From NCBI GenBank assembly GCA_004794785.1, contig SJOL01006479.1:400819-464818 (forward strand): a stretch of DNA of 64,000 bases. The letters run 5' to 3'. The translations under genes and the position numbers were made by a program. Each line of letters opens with the position of its first letter. The stretch's first letter is position 1. Shown piece after piece: positions 37,095 to 51,589 of this stretch. A model generated the notes under the pieces. The model worked only from the letters and a program-made list of their open reading frames with translations, was not told the origin of the DNA and did no database searches. The DNA is from Opisthorchis felineus (taxonomy: Eukaryota > Platyhelminthes > Trematoda > Opisthorchiida > Opisthorchiidae).

Positions 37095-38119
37095 CCGAAG
37101 ATGCATACTTTTTAAGGTCATAAAATGATAACACACTGGTATTTATCTGAAGGTACCGTACCAAATTGAAAAAACACATACCAATTGGCCGAGTACCACA
37201 ACTCACACTCACCGCTGGCAAATCGCAACTAAAATGATGAAGTATGTTTTCAGTATCACGCAGTTGTATCTGGAATAAACATCACATCGGACCGCTGCAT
37301 CAGAATGGAATGGCCAGATGGCTATTTCGGATGAAAAACCGCGGAATTGGGAAACCACAGCATTGTCCTCAGTGTGGAGATTTTCATTAAAATACAGCGT
37401 ATCTAGGGTTATGTTTCTAGGTTTCGGTGACCTATCAGTACGAGTAAGTAGACCCAGAGGAAATTGGAATCCGCGCATCAGTATTATTAACCAGGTGAAA
37501 GTGTCACCCTTTTCCGTGTGCGCTTGCCAATTAAGTTGAGTAACTTGTCATTATAGTTAATCAGGCCTTACACCACACGTTTTTCAAGTCATCTAAATTA
37601 CTAGCTCGTCAATGAGAGATCACGCTATTACGTCTGTTGAGGACTCAAGAGCTCCCGAGTTTTTCGGCGGTATCTGGTGTTCACTCCCCAGTTTTGTGAT
37701 TTTCCCTTCCTGCACTCTTATCTTTGAAGTCACCGCCTACCATTTGACTCAGATCTAAAGTTAATTACTGGCCTCCTTCGATGAAGCGATTTGACCCTCC
37801 TCTCCGAAACATGTTGAACTTGGCTTCACCCATACTGAGGCAAGTAGTTTATTTCTCCACCAGTTGGCTGCACAACTTGAGCTGTACATTTCAGTGTAAT
37901 TTAAATTTCCTGACAATCGATTTTATAACCTGACGCCAAGCAAACTGGTCTTAGTATGATTCAGTGAAAACTTGCTGCCCATTAAGGACCCATTCTGGAA
38001 TACACTTTTGGCCTAAATATCACCTTAAGGAGGAGGGATTGCTGGCGCTGCAGCCGATGTCTGACAATTTCTCGACCTGTAGGAACGCCGTTCGCAACAT
38101 GAAACTTCTATTTTTTCGT

Positions 38120-39150
38120 TTTCGGAGAAGTTTGGGAACAACCGGTAGATTTATTGCTGGGTAACGTTTTGTTTTTCACACAAAAGCTTCGTCAGGCCAA
38201 GTGACTAGGTTACGAGGTTGGTAGAGATTAAAGGAAGAAGGAGAACCAATCAGGTAAGTCATGCTAAATCTGTGGTAGGTGTCGGCCATGGAATTTTGTG
38301 TGTTAGGGTGGGTCACCAAGTGTTAAGGCCGATGGAGAAAGCTACATGGATTTGGGTCCAGCTTTCGGGCTAGTTCTTCCAGTTCGGTTCACGTGAAGAT
38401 TCCTGTTGAGCGTCGTTTTCAAATTTTTGTCAGTCTGTGTGGATGAGGGAGTGCTACGACAGAGAGTCTGTGAACTTTGGTTGGGTTAGGGTTTCCACCC
38501 CCTTTTTTGCTAATGATTCTACGTTCACTGACAACCACACACAGCCACGTGTCAACTCGGTTTATCTAAGACCACTCTCCATAAGCTCGCCAGTTCCACA
38601 CCCTCGATTCTATTCACGCTCCGCTGCTTGGTAATTTCCACCGCCTCAACTATCAACTGGTCTATCAGTGGTCTAGTATGGATCTTAAACATCCACCAAC
38701 TTCAACCTTACTCTTATTCCTTAGTGATGTAATAGTGCCACTGGTGATTAGTCGACAGGCTCCATAGGCGAGATGTTGCTTGAACTTTTGAAGATAGTCG
38801 TTCTTGTTCATTGCTACTGTGGCTTTGCCGTTAACGGCCCTTGTAATGACAATACTATCTACCTCTCTCAGTGAGTTCAACGCTCTCCTCTCTGTTGGTG
38901 CAATATTCGAAGCTGTCGGTTAGTGGGATTTTAGGACCGTGACTAATTGTACCCGCAGCTTATCAGCTTCCGCTGAAGGAAGCTTTTGAAACGCCGATCC
39001 GGCACAAAGAAGTATTTCCTGCGCTGTTATTACTTTTCTGATCACAGCGCAGTTTAGGCCCTTTTCCGACAGACAGCGTTCGCCTTTACTCAGTGATCTA
39101 TCTGACCAATTAACTAGACTACATTATTTCTGTGACCTTTATATGTTTCG
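38120..39150 (-). mobile_element. Penelope-like element with large internal deletion
   Basis: The minus strand starts near 39150 with NWSDRSLSKGERCLSEKGLN, continues through LRVQLVTVLKSH and an in-frame stop (38920-38922), then ALNSLREVDSIVITRAVNGK and ATVAMNKNDYLQKF. This is the N-terminal part of the Penelope-type reverse transcriptase (the family reads D-IVI--ADKG-ATVVMNK-DY). Near 38665 it switches to LIVEAVEITKQRSVNRIEGV then ELASLWRVVLD, the end of the GIY-YIG domain. Most of the reverse transcriptase and the nuclease catalytic part are missing. The 3' region to 38120 matches the other copies. It is non-functional. Confidence 0.75.
38166..38195 (-). ncRNA. Hammerhead-like core, decayed
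   Basis: It has CUGACGA with the same spacing, a stem II with one mismatch (AAAAAC) and AAAAC in place of GAAAC. It is probably inactive. Confidence 0.35.
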
Positions 39151-42100
39151 TCCTCTCCTTCTGACCACCGTATGTGTATGCATAGACTGCAAGACCCTTC
39201 ACTTTCCATATGTTGATATGGTGCCTAGGCACAGGCGGGTGGCACCAAGCGGAAACAATGCTGCGCTAACTTTCTACTGGGAAAAAGTCATGGTTATTGT
39301 AGGAGGTGTTGAACACCATTAAACTGATCATTCCGGGTGTTACGGAAGTGTACATGGTCTAACAAAAAGGAGTAAATGGTGGGAAATTAAACTCTAGGGT
39401 GAACGTAACTCATGTACACTCCAAGCGTCGTTTCTTCACATGATTTGCTCCTACGCGTCACAGAACTCCTTTTACGATTCTGCTGGCACTCGTGTTGTAC
39501 CCAAAGTTAAGTAAGGGCTGGCTTCCGGTGTTCATTCCGCATCGCTGCATATTAGTCGGTGACGTATCAAACTGCAAGGCAGTTTTGCACCCAGCATCCT
39601 CTTTTGTACCTCACTGTCTTCAGAAAAGCAATCGTCTAACGAGTATTCCGAAGAAGGCAACGTTGGTGACAACTCAATTTTCACAATATGAAAACAACCC
39701 GCCAATTTTGTAACAAACTTTCACCTAAGTAACACTGAATAGACTAATATTTTTATGTGGATCCACCATGCCAATTGAATTTTCCAATCAATCGAGCGTA
39801 TTTTATCCACGAAGTAACACTGAATTGTGAACAGAACAACAGAACAGAACTCAATTCTATTTTGGTTACTGGGTCAAAAGAAGTGAACCGATTAATACTC
39901 ACTTTAAATGAGTCAGGACGTGATAAATGGTAGGCAGTTTTCGGTTGAACGCCCTCCATTATTTGCGCAATAGGTGAATTGACAGTTTAGTGTTCCCATT
40001 ATTCGCTAATCCATCGAACTATTTGTCCTGCGCGGAAAAGCTTACGGTTGCGAGACGGAACAATCGAAAGAATGTTAGTGCATACGTTGTTAGCCATTGT
40101 TAATTATGGTACACAGGAATGAAGAAGGGTGACTAAATGAAGACTGCTATACTTAATAAAAGGTGGACATGCCTCCTCCGGCAATCAAAAGGAGAAATCA
40201 AACAGTAATTTGTAAAATTTGAACAACTCTTGGTCAGTTTTGCGTAACTAGGGCTCAGAGTTACAGTTACTCAGCTGTTTGTAAATTTCACGTAACCTAG
40301 TAATATCTCACTGCCAATACATTAACACATCCCTCTTAAAATCAAGCCTTGTTTTCTGGGCCACATCTTCAAGTATTACCTCAAACTTAGGAACATTTCA
40401 CGTGATATCAAATGGCCGTTGTCGTAAAGTGGTGTTGTTGGGTTTGGTCATCCTTAAGCTACTCTTGAAACAGGAACAGGCGTTACAAAATTCTTGATCA
40501 TGAGAACAAGTGAGACTCAAACCCGGGGTAACAAACATTCCCATCTGAGTTTAGGTCACCCGCTATAAGCTATCCATTTTGTGAGGGGTGAATGAAAATA
40601 CCAACGTTAACTGCCCCAACTGAGGGAAAACTTAAGTGTGTTGCAGTTTAGGACAAGTTCTTCATATTTACGTATGCCATCCTGTGAATTCAAGCGACCT
40701 GCTTTCAGCCTAATTGAGTAGGAATCGTAAAGAAACTTGACCACATTTTGGTTACCAAACACAACCAAGGGTTACAAAATTGTCTCCATTATCTGTACAA
40801 AAATTGTCAGTACTTGGAAGGTCTTTGTTTAGGCTGTTTTTTTGAAAGGCTTCACAAAAGAACTCACCTAACAGACACAGTTTCATTTGAATTCTGAGGT
40901 TAAATGAGATGGACGCGTGATGTGTCTTCCGGGTCGGATTATTCTCACACCAGAAGAACTTGAAAACTGAAGATTGGTTAAACTGTTTCTGTCTTTTATT
41001 GCTGACCATGGTGATGCGACCCAAAGAAATTTTTCGTAAAGCAGACGATAGGAATCTCACTTCTGTATTACGAATAACAGACACTAGCTTATGACTCCGA
41101 CCTGACAACTATTCAACGAGACAGTGTTTGGATATATGTAAGGGGGACTGGCTTTTTCAAATACCAGTATCGACTTATAAGCAGCTGGCGGAAGATGCGG
41201 TCGTGGAATGTCATACAAAACTAACTATAATACTACTTGGAGCCTCCAAATTAGAGTAAATGGAAGCCTTAAACGTAATATTTGTTGTTTGACCTAGCGT
41301 GAAGAACAAGTTTTGTATTCGTATACACACCATTGGTGAGCGTTGTGTTTCTGTTCAAAGCCTTTTCCCCATTGGCCAGACAGGTGGTATTAGCAGCACT
41401 GGGAAGCATTACGTTTTTGTAGAAAATTTGTAGCTGTTTGAGAGAGGAAGTCCGACGACAGTAATGGGAAGAATGAGGAAACGTGGGAAGGGAGACATGC
41501 AGCTTGATGCTACGCTGGTGTACCTAGCGAAAGTAAACGCCGTTCTGGCCTGTACGATTATTCTAGCCTATCTGTTACTGCGTTCCATTGCAAACAGCTC
41601 TGCATCATCTCTCCATCTCTTTCAATATCCTGCAGATGTGTTCAGCTCGGACTGAAAATTAGTGGACTTGATGTAGGTGAAACATTATCTGTGTGTGTAA
41701 ACAAACTTGTCATTGGTAGCTGCTCAAGAGAATGCTGACGAATACAACCAACGTAAAGCCCAGCTACCAGTTAAATATAGGTTTCTCGGAAGCTGGCTCG
41801 AGTGCTATACCTGATATAAGATGGCATATGACAGATGTTTTGTGATCCACAATTGGATTACCTCGGTTTCATTGCCAAACGATTCTTTGTACAGTACTAC
41901 CATTCTAGTTTGACAGATATCCATTTCGTTCGTGCATGTAGTACTCTCCTCCCACAAGGAAACACCTGTCTCTCCGACAGGGGTTTCAACATAATCGACA
42001 AATATGAGGCATTTACTGAGTCATCTTTACGTGATTAGTAGAACGTCTGGTGTCTTTTAAGTTCTTTACCGATAGAGTGATGAAACTGGTTACTTCCACC

Positions 42101-42302
42101 GCAGCATGTGCTCAAACATTTGATAGCCCTTTGAGATAACCTTCGGGATTAAGACGTACGAGCGCACCAGTAGGACTTGTCTAAATGCATCGGATGAGCA
42201 CGTTTTGCATTCAGTTGCCAAACTCAGATGAGAGAGCGAAAGCTAACTGTAACAAAATAGTAGCTTTTGCGAGACAGATAACTATTCGTCGTTATCGTCG
42301 TC

Positions 42303-42427
42303 TTACAGTGGTGACACCCTTTGGGTGCATAGCTTCCATGCCATCCAAAGGAAGCACGAAGCCTAAGGTACTGCCAGGTTGCCCAAGCCTATACTACAGC
42401 AGTCTAGATGCTGGGACCTTCCGGTCA
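42303..42427 (-). mobile_element. SINE-C copy, head-truncated
   Basis: The minus-strand body matches the copy at 34700-34862 (GGCTTCGTGCTTCCTTTGGA, TGCACCCAAAGGGTGTCACC). Only the edge of the tRNA-like head (CCGGAAGGTCC) remains and the B box is lost. Confidence 0.65.
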
Positions 42428-43465
42428 AGCCTTAGACAACTGTTGAGTCATTCTGTATTATCCACTCTTATGTTTTACTTTCACTGTGTTTAACGCACAT
42501 TGTAACCGTGTTACACGTTTAGGCTAAACCAATTCACGTCCTCTGAGGTTTGGGTAACATGGTACTTACAAAGAAATCAGTGCTGTCTCATGACAGCCTG
42601 GTCAAAAACCCAGCCTAGTAGCAAAGGGCGTCTTCTTTGCTGTTTTCTCCTCTACGGAGAACAGGTATCGTTTCTAGAACCAGATGTTCGCTCCCTATAT
42701 ACGAGGATGCCAGACTGACAGAGATATCACCTTTTGGTTTGTTTTCACGGGCAAGGCAATTTGTAGGGGCTCAGATCCCTGGTGGGCTAGACTTACAGAA
42801 TAACGGTCCTTGTAAGATACTTGTTGAATAGTTAATTCCGTTAGTCACAAAAATTGTAAAAGATAGGAACAGAAACTAGTCGCTAAACTCACGTATGCAG
42901 TCATCTAGTACGTGTTCCTTCGTTAAAATTCTGCCAGTAAGTATAACAAGACTTAAACCCTTATGGTTAGCAAACCGATTGGCGACTTCGTTTTAAGAAG
43001 ACGAGTAAAACAAGACACAATCTTCCACAAGCAATGTCTGTGAAAACTGGGTGGGACTTCGCCAGCCACGGGGCTTGTCAGTCTTCCAACTGAGTGGTAG
43101 GTGCAGAAAGTATTTTTTTATCGTTTAGGTTTTTTAGACAACCTAACCTTATAATAGGCTTTTTGCTCCAAGTATAGTGTGGAAAACCACTTTGGGCGTG
43201 GTGGCCTTATGGTCATTCAACGCATCACGTCAAACGATCGAGTAGACCCGTCATCCTCAGCCTTACTCCCGGTAGATTGACGCGATATATAAGACATCGT
43301 CATTATCCCACCAGCCTTTCTAACAGTCGACTGCCATACAACTATTCGTTTGATGCTCTAGATGTACCAAAGACCAGGGTGACGGGACGGGCAACATTGA
43401 TTGTCAACTGAATGAACAGTTCTAATCCCATGGAATATATATAGTAGAATATATATATATATATA

Positions 43466-43884
43466 NNNNNNNNNNNNNNNNNNNNNNNNNNNNNNNNNNN
43501 NNNNNNNNNNNNNNNNNNNNNNNNNNNNNNNNNNNNNNNNNNNNNNNNNNNNNNNNNNNNNNNNNNNNNNNNNNNNNNNNNNNNNNNNNNNNNNNNNNNN
43601 NNNNNNNNNNNNNNNNNNNNNNNNNNNNNNNNNNNNNNNNNNNNNNNNNNNNNNNNNNNNNNNNNNNNNNNNNNNNNNNNNNNNNNNNNNNNNNNNNNNN
43701 NNNNNNNNNNNNNNNNNNNNNNNNNNNNNNNNNNNNNNNNNNNNNNNNNNNNNNNNNNNNNNNNNNNNNNNNNNNNNNNNNNNNNNNNNNNNNNNNNNNN
43801 NNNNNNNNNNNNNNNNNNNNNNNNNNNNNNNNNNNNNNNNNNNNNNNNNNNNNNNNNNNNNNNNNNNNNNNNNNNNNNNNNNNN
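43466..43884. other. Assembly gap (419 N)
   Basis: This is an unresolved stretch directly after a TA repeat (43450-43465). The repeat is probably why the assembly stopped. The 185-aa frame called across it is not real. Confidence 0.98.
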
Positions 43885-43974
43885 TACGGGAGTTCCGGAA
43901 GTGGATGGTATTCATCTTACAATGGGTGCGAAAACTACCTTTGATAAATTTTAAGGCCCAGATCAGTCATTAAT

Positions 43975-44180
43975 CTCTCACAGGTCAGATAAATCTAGGT
44001 GCGAGTTAATGACAGTGCTGATCTGCCACTCGTGACCGAAAGGTTCAGTGTTCAAACGACAATCCACGAAATTGCTTGGAGTTTTGTAAACTGCGCACTT
44101 CTGATTATTCCCAATAAGGATGAAACACTTGTTAAGTGGCTCTTGGTTATCAGCCTAGAGAGGTATCACTTACAATATGA
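43975..44180 (+). mobile_element. SINE-B copy
   Basis: The plus strand carries GTGCTGATCTGCCACTCGTG with ACCGAAAGGTTCAGTGTTCA (the tRNA-like head), and later ATTATTCCCAATAAGGATGA, the tail block shared with the other copies. It begins about 90 bp after the N gap. Confidence 0.6.
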
Positions 44181-47100
44181 AATCTCAATTGAAAATCTTA
44201 CCTATGTTTTGGTTCCGTTGAAATAAAACGTTAGTTCCAGTCTACCGTGTTTCCTGTTTTGGCAAAATATGGGTTACTTTGGTCTAGTAAGTGTTGCTTC
44301 CGTGAATCTATGTACACAAGTTTTTGTTGACTTTTGGCCAGTTGAACAGCTCTAACCAAATTCAACCTAGTAACCACCATGTGAGTCATTTAACCTGGAC
44401 AAACTATCGCTTAGGGGCTGGAGAATAAGTTGAACATTCATAAATATGCACTGTGAATGTCGCTTTCCGGGACAGAGGGGGGATGCTTTATTATCCAGAT
44501 GAGATCAAGGTCAATTGATAACAAGCTTTAGCCGGTAGGAGGACAACACAACTTTCTCGCAGGCAGCTGATGACTGCAACGGGTGAACTATGGCCAAGGG
44601 AGAGAATCTTCTTTACCTGACTTGCGGCAGCATTGAGAAAGGAAAGCCTTGAAGTAGGACGCATGCTCTTTGAAGTGACGGCACCAATATACTGTTAAAA
44701 CGGGTCGTTTGGCTTGGTTCTGAAACTGTGATGTTTACTGGCGGCCAAAGAAACCGTTCTCATTCCAACAGTGAGGTAGATATTGTTTGGACTGCACCCC
44801 ACCGTTTTTGAAGTGTTCGGCGGTATGGAACAATGACAAAAACGTGTCACCTTATCACAGCTTATCAGCCGTCATTATTGTTATCATTAGTACTACCATT
44901 ACAACCTTATCAACTTATCATAGTTACCTTGACTTTTATCAGAATTTTAGAAGGAACAAGTAGCCAGGACTCCTACACATTTTTTATGTGAAGTAATTTC
45001 AGATAAAGATTCTACCGGGCTGATTTGGAGCAGTGGTTCCAAAACTTCCCGCCCTATCGTCTCCTCCATTTTGTAGGCATTAGATAAATAGTAAAATCCA
45101 GAAATTTAAAAAAAGCTCTGAAATCCCGATGGTAAGCCATTCTTTTGAAGAGTACACAACGGCGTTCTCACATATGAAGTAACGCGGGTAATATCACCTG
45201 TTCTGTCATGGTCAGCGTTTTTTATCAAAAAAGCAAAACCACGGTCACAATATGTAGTCCCGAAGAAGCCTTTTATGATTTCCGCTAGTAAACTTTTTCA
45301 TGGACACGTGCGCTTGAAGTGCTTCCCCACGTCCTCCCAACAATACAATGCTGGACAGTGCTGGTTTACTCCCGCGATATATATTTCTACTTCGGGACAA
45401 GTTTCTTTTTAAGTTTTCAGACTGTGTTCGGTTGAGAGGCATACTCGTTTTGTTCGATTCCGTGGAAAGGCTTCAAGTTACATCAAATCAGCTGATCCCG
45501 AAGATCAGATAATTGGCCCACCCCAGCCTATCCATTAACCGGAAGAATGGTGATCCAGTAATACTCAACCGTAGTGAGCTTCTGTTCCATTTTCTCTATT
45601 ATGTGCATCCGAGAGCTACGCGCTAGATGACCATTGGTTGGTTGCAGATACGCAGTAGCGTTGAGGGACTCACCGAAAAAATGAAAAGCAATGGTTGTAT
45701 TGGAGAGCACTCCAAATCTGACCAAGTTGTGGCTGAACTGATCACGTACTTGGAATTTTCTCAGGCCAGATAAAAACCAAACCCAGTTTTCAAAAGAGTA
45801 CAACCAGTGTACAAAATGGCTTCCTGTAGTAAAGAGTAGCTCCCCACGGTCTCCAGTAGCCCCCATTCTAAGCGTAAACGCTGATCATATCGACCCTTCT
45901 TGTGGAATTAACCCAAGTGAACGTGGCAGGGTACACAAACACGTTCTCCTCTTTGGTGAACGTTGAGGTATCTTTCGTGTCACAATTTAAAAATGTCAGC
46001 AGAATACCAGCATGACGTCAGGTTTTAGTTGCAGATTTGCTTCCTCACTGTTGGGAACTTTCTCTCTTGTGACAGAGCCCGTCCGATTTATAATATTTTC
46101 TAAGGTTTTGGCAGTTCGTTCGTAGGGTTTTCTTTTTTTCTGCACTATAAAGTTTGAGTTCACCACAAGGCTCACTCCATAAATGATCAAACACAAGCTC
46201 CGCTTTGTGAATGTTCATCCAATCCATGGTCTAAAAAAGACTTCGGCGTCTCTACGAATCAAATTTGTGTAGATATACCCCGTCCGTTTGATCTGAATGA
46301 CAGACTAGAGTTATACGTACCTTTATCTGATCCTGAAACCCTCAGGTTTTGGAGCAGTACAGGCTGTCAGATCCATCCTCAGATGGATGAACAACATCCG
46401 ACGTAAGTATACGACAAATTGTACACAAGTATCCATGAATTAGAACTCCTTTACCTCTCGGCTGCAGCCTGTTGAGGTCACAAAGATATCTTCCGTGTGC
46501 ATCATCGGCCATGTTTCTCACAATTGTTCCTCAGTCCTACCACGACGGCACAAACTGACTGATTACTTCGCAATATCAGTTGCACGATTTGATGAACCTA
46601 TTTATTTCTTGGACGTGCAGTGAGCTTGGGACGCATTTCGCCCGCACCCGGTCAAGATAATGCCGAGTCTGGCGTCACGCGATCTCGATAGAGTGAAGTG
46701 GCAATAACCAGTGATAACAAGATATGTCGAAGAAGTTAGTTAAACCAACAGAGCGCTCTTGAGACTGCATCTGTTTCCACCCTTCTTGAGTCCTGCCTAT
46801 TACCTAAAGTGACCTGATCTTCGTGTCGAAACTGAACTGAGCTCACCTTCACACAGACGGTGTCACCTCACACCCAATTATCACAGGACATAACGCGTGA
46901 ACGCTGGTTTACATGAGGAACAAAGCAACGAATTGTGCTCCTGCTTGGCAGTGTACATGTTAGCTTACGCGCGATATTGTCCATCCACAGGTGCCAATTC
47001 AGCTAGACCCCGGAGCTCCAAAGTTGGGGTTTGCATGTATCGCAAATCAAAAGATTTCAGTGAACAAACTCGAAAGAAGAAATGATACAACTTCATTCTC

Positions 47101-49489
47101 TACGGGACGAAACTGCAACTGGGTTGCTCCTTTCTATCCTTGCGTAGTTTCGGTGATTAAGTTCCTTGTCCCTTCAAAGCAAAAGTGAAATGCCGTGGCA
47201 CTCAACTGGAGACTCGAATCTTGCGACTACGTTGATGAAACATAAATGCTAAAGATTTACGCACTTATGCCATGCATCGCATACAGCTACATTTTTATCA
47301 GAACCTATTCTACATCCACTGTCCGTTCACTTACCTGTTCAGTTTCCGTAAACAGTTGTGTGCTTACATTTGTGCCCAACCTCTCGCTTTCAGTTAAACT
47401 TGACGATTGACGATGAGGAATCTTGGAAAATATCACGAACGATATGCTAAATAGTACGCGGATGAACGCTATCCTGCTGTTCCGAATGCAGACAAAATCA
47501 AATTTTCCGAGAAAAGAAAATACCTGTAGCAGAGAGCACTTTATCCCAAAGTGTAGGGTCTTACTAAGATGGGAAATATCTCCCCGTCTATAAGGTGGTG
47601 TTTTGTTCGGGACAGCTGACAAGCTAGTTTACTTGGAAATACTTTGTACTGCTTTTCTGACTTTCCAACTAGGGATCAAGCTGCTTATGCGCCTGTGTAG
47701 TTCACGAAGTACGCTTGCAAACAAATTTTCGCATGGTCCAGCTGAAAGTGGTTTGCTCACTGCAGGTCATTATTTGAGTTCACCTGGTGACATTCAGTGA
47801 CATACTAACAGCTGTCCGATCACAAACACAAACGAAACTCTTACGGCCGAAGGATAGCGACGGGATGACTTAAATATTTTGACAACCTTGGCTGACAAAA
47901 ATTTCCAAACTTTTTCAACATGGTTTGCAAGAAAGCCACGGGGAGATGACTCCGTCAATAAGCAACTGTTTTTCGCAATTTGATTATCACAGTTAAAAAA
48001 CAACCACAAGGACTGTCAGTGGAAGGTCACAAACGGGGAATTAAATAAAGAGTAACCCATGGTAAGACACACTGGGATATGACAGCTTTAAAGCACATAA
48101 ACTGGATAGGTATCGGAGGGTGTCTGGGTTAATTAGAGCACATCACGTGGGTGCACATAAACCAGGAAAACGAGTTTTGTGTCAGCAATCTCCAGTGCAT
48201 ATCTAGTGCAACGCAGCTGTCTAATAAAAATGTTTAACAGAATGCCTGCCAGGCATTTGGCATTCCACACACAGGCACACACAAACCTGAAGTGTATTCA
48301 AAAAACAAACGTGAATTTGGAAGAATGTGAAAGAAACATAGAAGGGCAGAAAAACGCCAGCTGAATAAACGACAAATAAGGCTGGCAAAATTTGGATCGG
48401 TTCATTTTGCAGGTAATGCTGTACAATATATCGACCTCAAAGACCTGAGAAATACAAACTTATCTCATTCCCTGGGATAACTATGACGCTTTTGGCATAT
48501 AAGAATCAACAGAGCCGAAAAAAAGTCATTAACTACCAACTTATCACTTGGATTGTTCAGTCATACATTTTTTCAGCTGCATTTGGATTTTGTTTTTCTG
48601 TATAGTTATATAAAATCGTCAGTTTCACCAAACTGTAGCCACATGTGCTCATTCCGAAAGCAAAGTTTGAGCCCACGAATAGTTGCCTTGGCACAGAAGA
48701 TAATGCTCTCAAATGTGAACCACTTCATTTGTTTCCGAAGGAATCACTGATCAGGACAACCAGCTGGCACCTATCGAGCCATTCATTAGAGTGATCATGG
48801 AGTTAGTACACAACCCTGCTGTGAGCTGACCCAGGGATCAACCTCAAAAGAGATGTTGCTGACTAAATCGCGTGACCTCGTTGTGGGCAGAAGTAGTCCT
48901 GAACCAACACGACTGAAAGCGAATAAGTGATCAGCCGAAAATAGAAACCTGAGCTGAAAATCTCCGCATTCAGCAAAGTGGGTACGCGTCACCTCCCGGG
49001 TTGGGGATCAGGTTAAAAAATCCAACGAAAATGGGACGGACTTTCTGAAATATCAGCAATCCGTAGACATTAGCTAACTTATATTTATAAACCGGTCGGT
49101 CTAGTTTAGTTCCATCCCCCACAGTCTCTTTCAGTAACTCCGGGACCGAAGCCCTCCAACGACAACTGAGTCACAAGCGCCAGAGAGTAAACATTTCACT
49201 CACCCAGTGGTTTGCCATAGTACAATCTTGAACGTAGTAGCTACCGAGATTTGTGCCCCAAAGCCATCAGCTTGTGTCGGAAGTTGGGCAGTCCCCTTAT
49301 ACCATATTGGTTTGGTTGCGCTCATAAAGCGATCGAGTGGAACGTTTGTCCAGATCTAACCAATTTCATAATTACGGTTGATTCTGCTTAAACTTTATGT
49401 ATCTGGTTCTCACAAATGTGGAAACCAATCAGAGGTGAGAGAATACTCTAGGAAGAGTCAAGTGGGGACAGACTTTGTGCTGAATTCTC

Positions 49490-49700
49490 CTCTGTTAAAT
49501 GGACTTATCTGCATATCAACCGGGTTTTCACGGGACACTCAGCCGAATCTCTGGTTTATGTTAATCTTCAACTAAATTTGTTGTACAGAGGCCGTCTCAT
49601 GCTTCATTTGGTACAATATTTGAGATATCGCAGTATATCTTCATAAAGGGAACTACTCATAAGGTCGATGGGTTTTAAGAAACCTTGTGAGTAGACTCCT
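49490..49700 (+). repeat. A-family unit, partial
   Basis: CTTATCTGCATATCAACCGG, GTTTTCACGGGACACTCAGC, GATATCGCAGTATATCTTCA and ACTACTCATAAGGTCGATGG are in the order of the A-family unit. Confidence 0.6.
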
Positions 49701-51589
49701 GTGGTATTTCGGGAGGAGATTTTAGAGTGCCGACTGGAAACATGAAGGTAGTCAAGAGGAAGAACGGTCAGGAACTTGCGTACATGGTCACTAGTTCCCT
49801 TAAGTCATTACAAAGTTTTCAGGTCACCGTTGTTGGTGTTATTAGTGGATAAACAGAGCTTTCATATATCCCTAATTTATGAACACGTGAGCAACGATCC
49901 AGTTAATGAACAAAACTTTTTCCATCAGTTCTTTGTCCCAGTAAATCAGTTCGGTTTTTTTCACAAAAAACTCTACTTACCATATCAGTTACCGCTTTCA
50001 AATAATCTTTGTGTGAACCGAAACAACTGCAGACAACTGTAACCCCGAAGTAATCACGGCGAAGAAGTTTTATTATGTTCAAAACATCTGAGTTGGCCAC
50101 TCGCCGTTGTAAGCGTTCACCTAGCAAAGCTTGGGGAAAACGTCCTTCGTACCATATTTAAAAAGTGCCTAAAAGAACTCAATAGAATTTGGGTCCTTAG
50201 AACCGAAACTGGGAGCGATCTGTTCTTTTTTGAATTTTATGTCAGAAAGCTTATCTAAATACATTACTTTTTCACATGAATCACTGATTTTTTATCTGAC
50301 TTAATAATGGAAACACGCACCTGTGTGAGAACTACTCCTGCTTTCTTTTTTTGGATATCGTGACTGCTCTCCTTAACATCACGTACACAGTGACACGAAA
50401 GTTGTTTTCACTTTTCAGAATTCACACATCCCAATAAGTCAAACTAATTAGAACAAACTAATCAACTTCAACTCTTTGATCACTGTTCATTAAGCATGAA
50501 AAAATTGTTGTTGCTCACTCGGACAAAATGTAGGAAGCAATAGTGTTATTGCTCAAGTGGCTGGTCTTGTGGCAAAACACTTTCTTGATGAGCAAACACA
50601 CACCTGCTGATCCAGCCACTCATGTAGAGAGAGGGAAAGTGACGAATTTGTCCGGTACATCCTCGGAGCTGAGTATTCGAGTAGAGCAAAAAGTTAATTC
50701 ATTGAGTTATTGATCGTATAAACAAACGCTGATGGTAAATCCGGATATGAAGGGATCACCCTCCATGATATCAGAATAATTCCTGTTCCATCTATCACCC
50801 GATCTGACCGGCTAAAAATTTCGTTGTAATTCGAGAGAAATGAGGATGTAAATGCAGGCATACTTTCTGGCTAAGTCACTGAAGAGCATCAAAGTAGACT
50901 GAATCCACTAGCCTTGCTTTTCTGCTTAAGAGGCACATTACTTAAACTTTTGTAACCAAGAGACTGTTATATCATTGGTATTTCTTGGGTGCTTAAATTT
51001 CAGTTAACTTGAGGGGTTTGTGAAGTATTTATTGCAAGTAAACTGGGGGAATCCTCGAATGTCAGAAACTATCATGTTATCGACTGTAAATTAAAGTACC
51101 CCCCAAAGACGATCATCAATACCATATTTGCCTACATCACCTTTCTCCTAAGATAATCAGAATCGACACTTTAAAACCGACACTTGGTTATTTCTGTGAC
51201 ACAGAACAGAGGAGATTTCTCATTTCCAGTATCGGGTAGCCTAGGCTTCCCAGCCAAAATTTTGAATGTCTTTGTTTTAGAAGTAAATTAAACTGTCCCG
51301 GTTTGACGAACAGAGAAGTGAATGGAAAATCCTCCGTATTGCTTACATTTTTACAACTCACCAACCTTTGTGTGATGACTTGTAGGACACCAGACAACTT
51401 GTTCACGGTTTGGTATTAGGAGATATAGAAGGACACAGACATATCAGTATGGTCATGTTGATCGTAAGAAGGATATGTTTTTAGAGTATAAAACCTGAAC
51501 CAGGCAGCCGATTCCAGGAAGCTTTGCCTCCGGGTATACAAACTGTATACGTGAACTTCAAACGTTTGCGCCGCATCGTCCGAATGGTT

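Noticed and set aside
40752..41108. 118-aa minus-strand frame
   Set aside because: No family resemblance and no supporting neighbours. Treated as chance.
43358..43915. 185-aa frame across the N gap
   Set aside because: It consists almost entirely of unknown bases and TA repeat.
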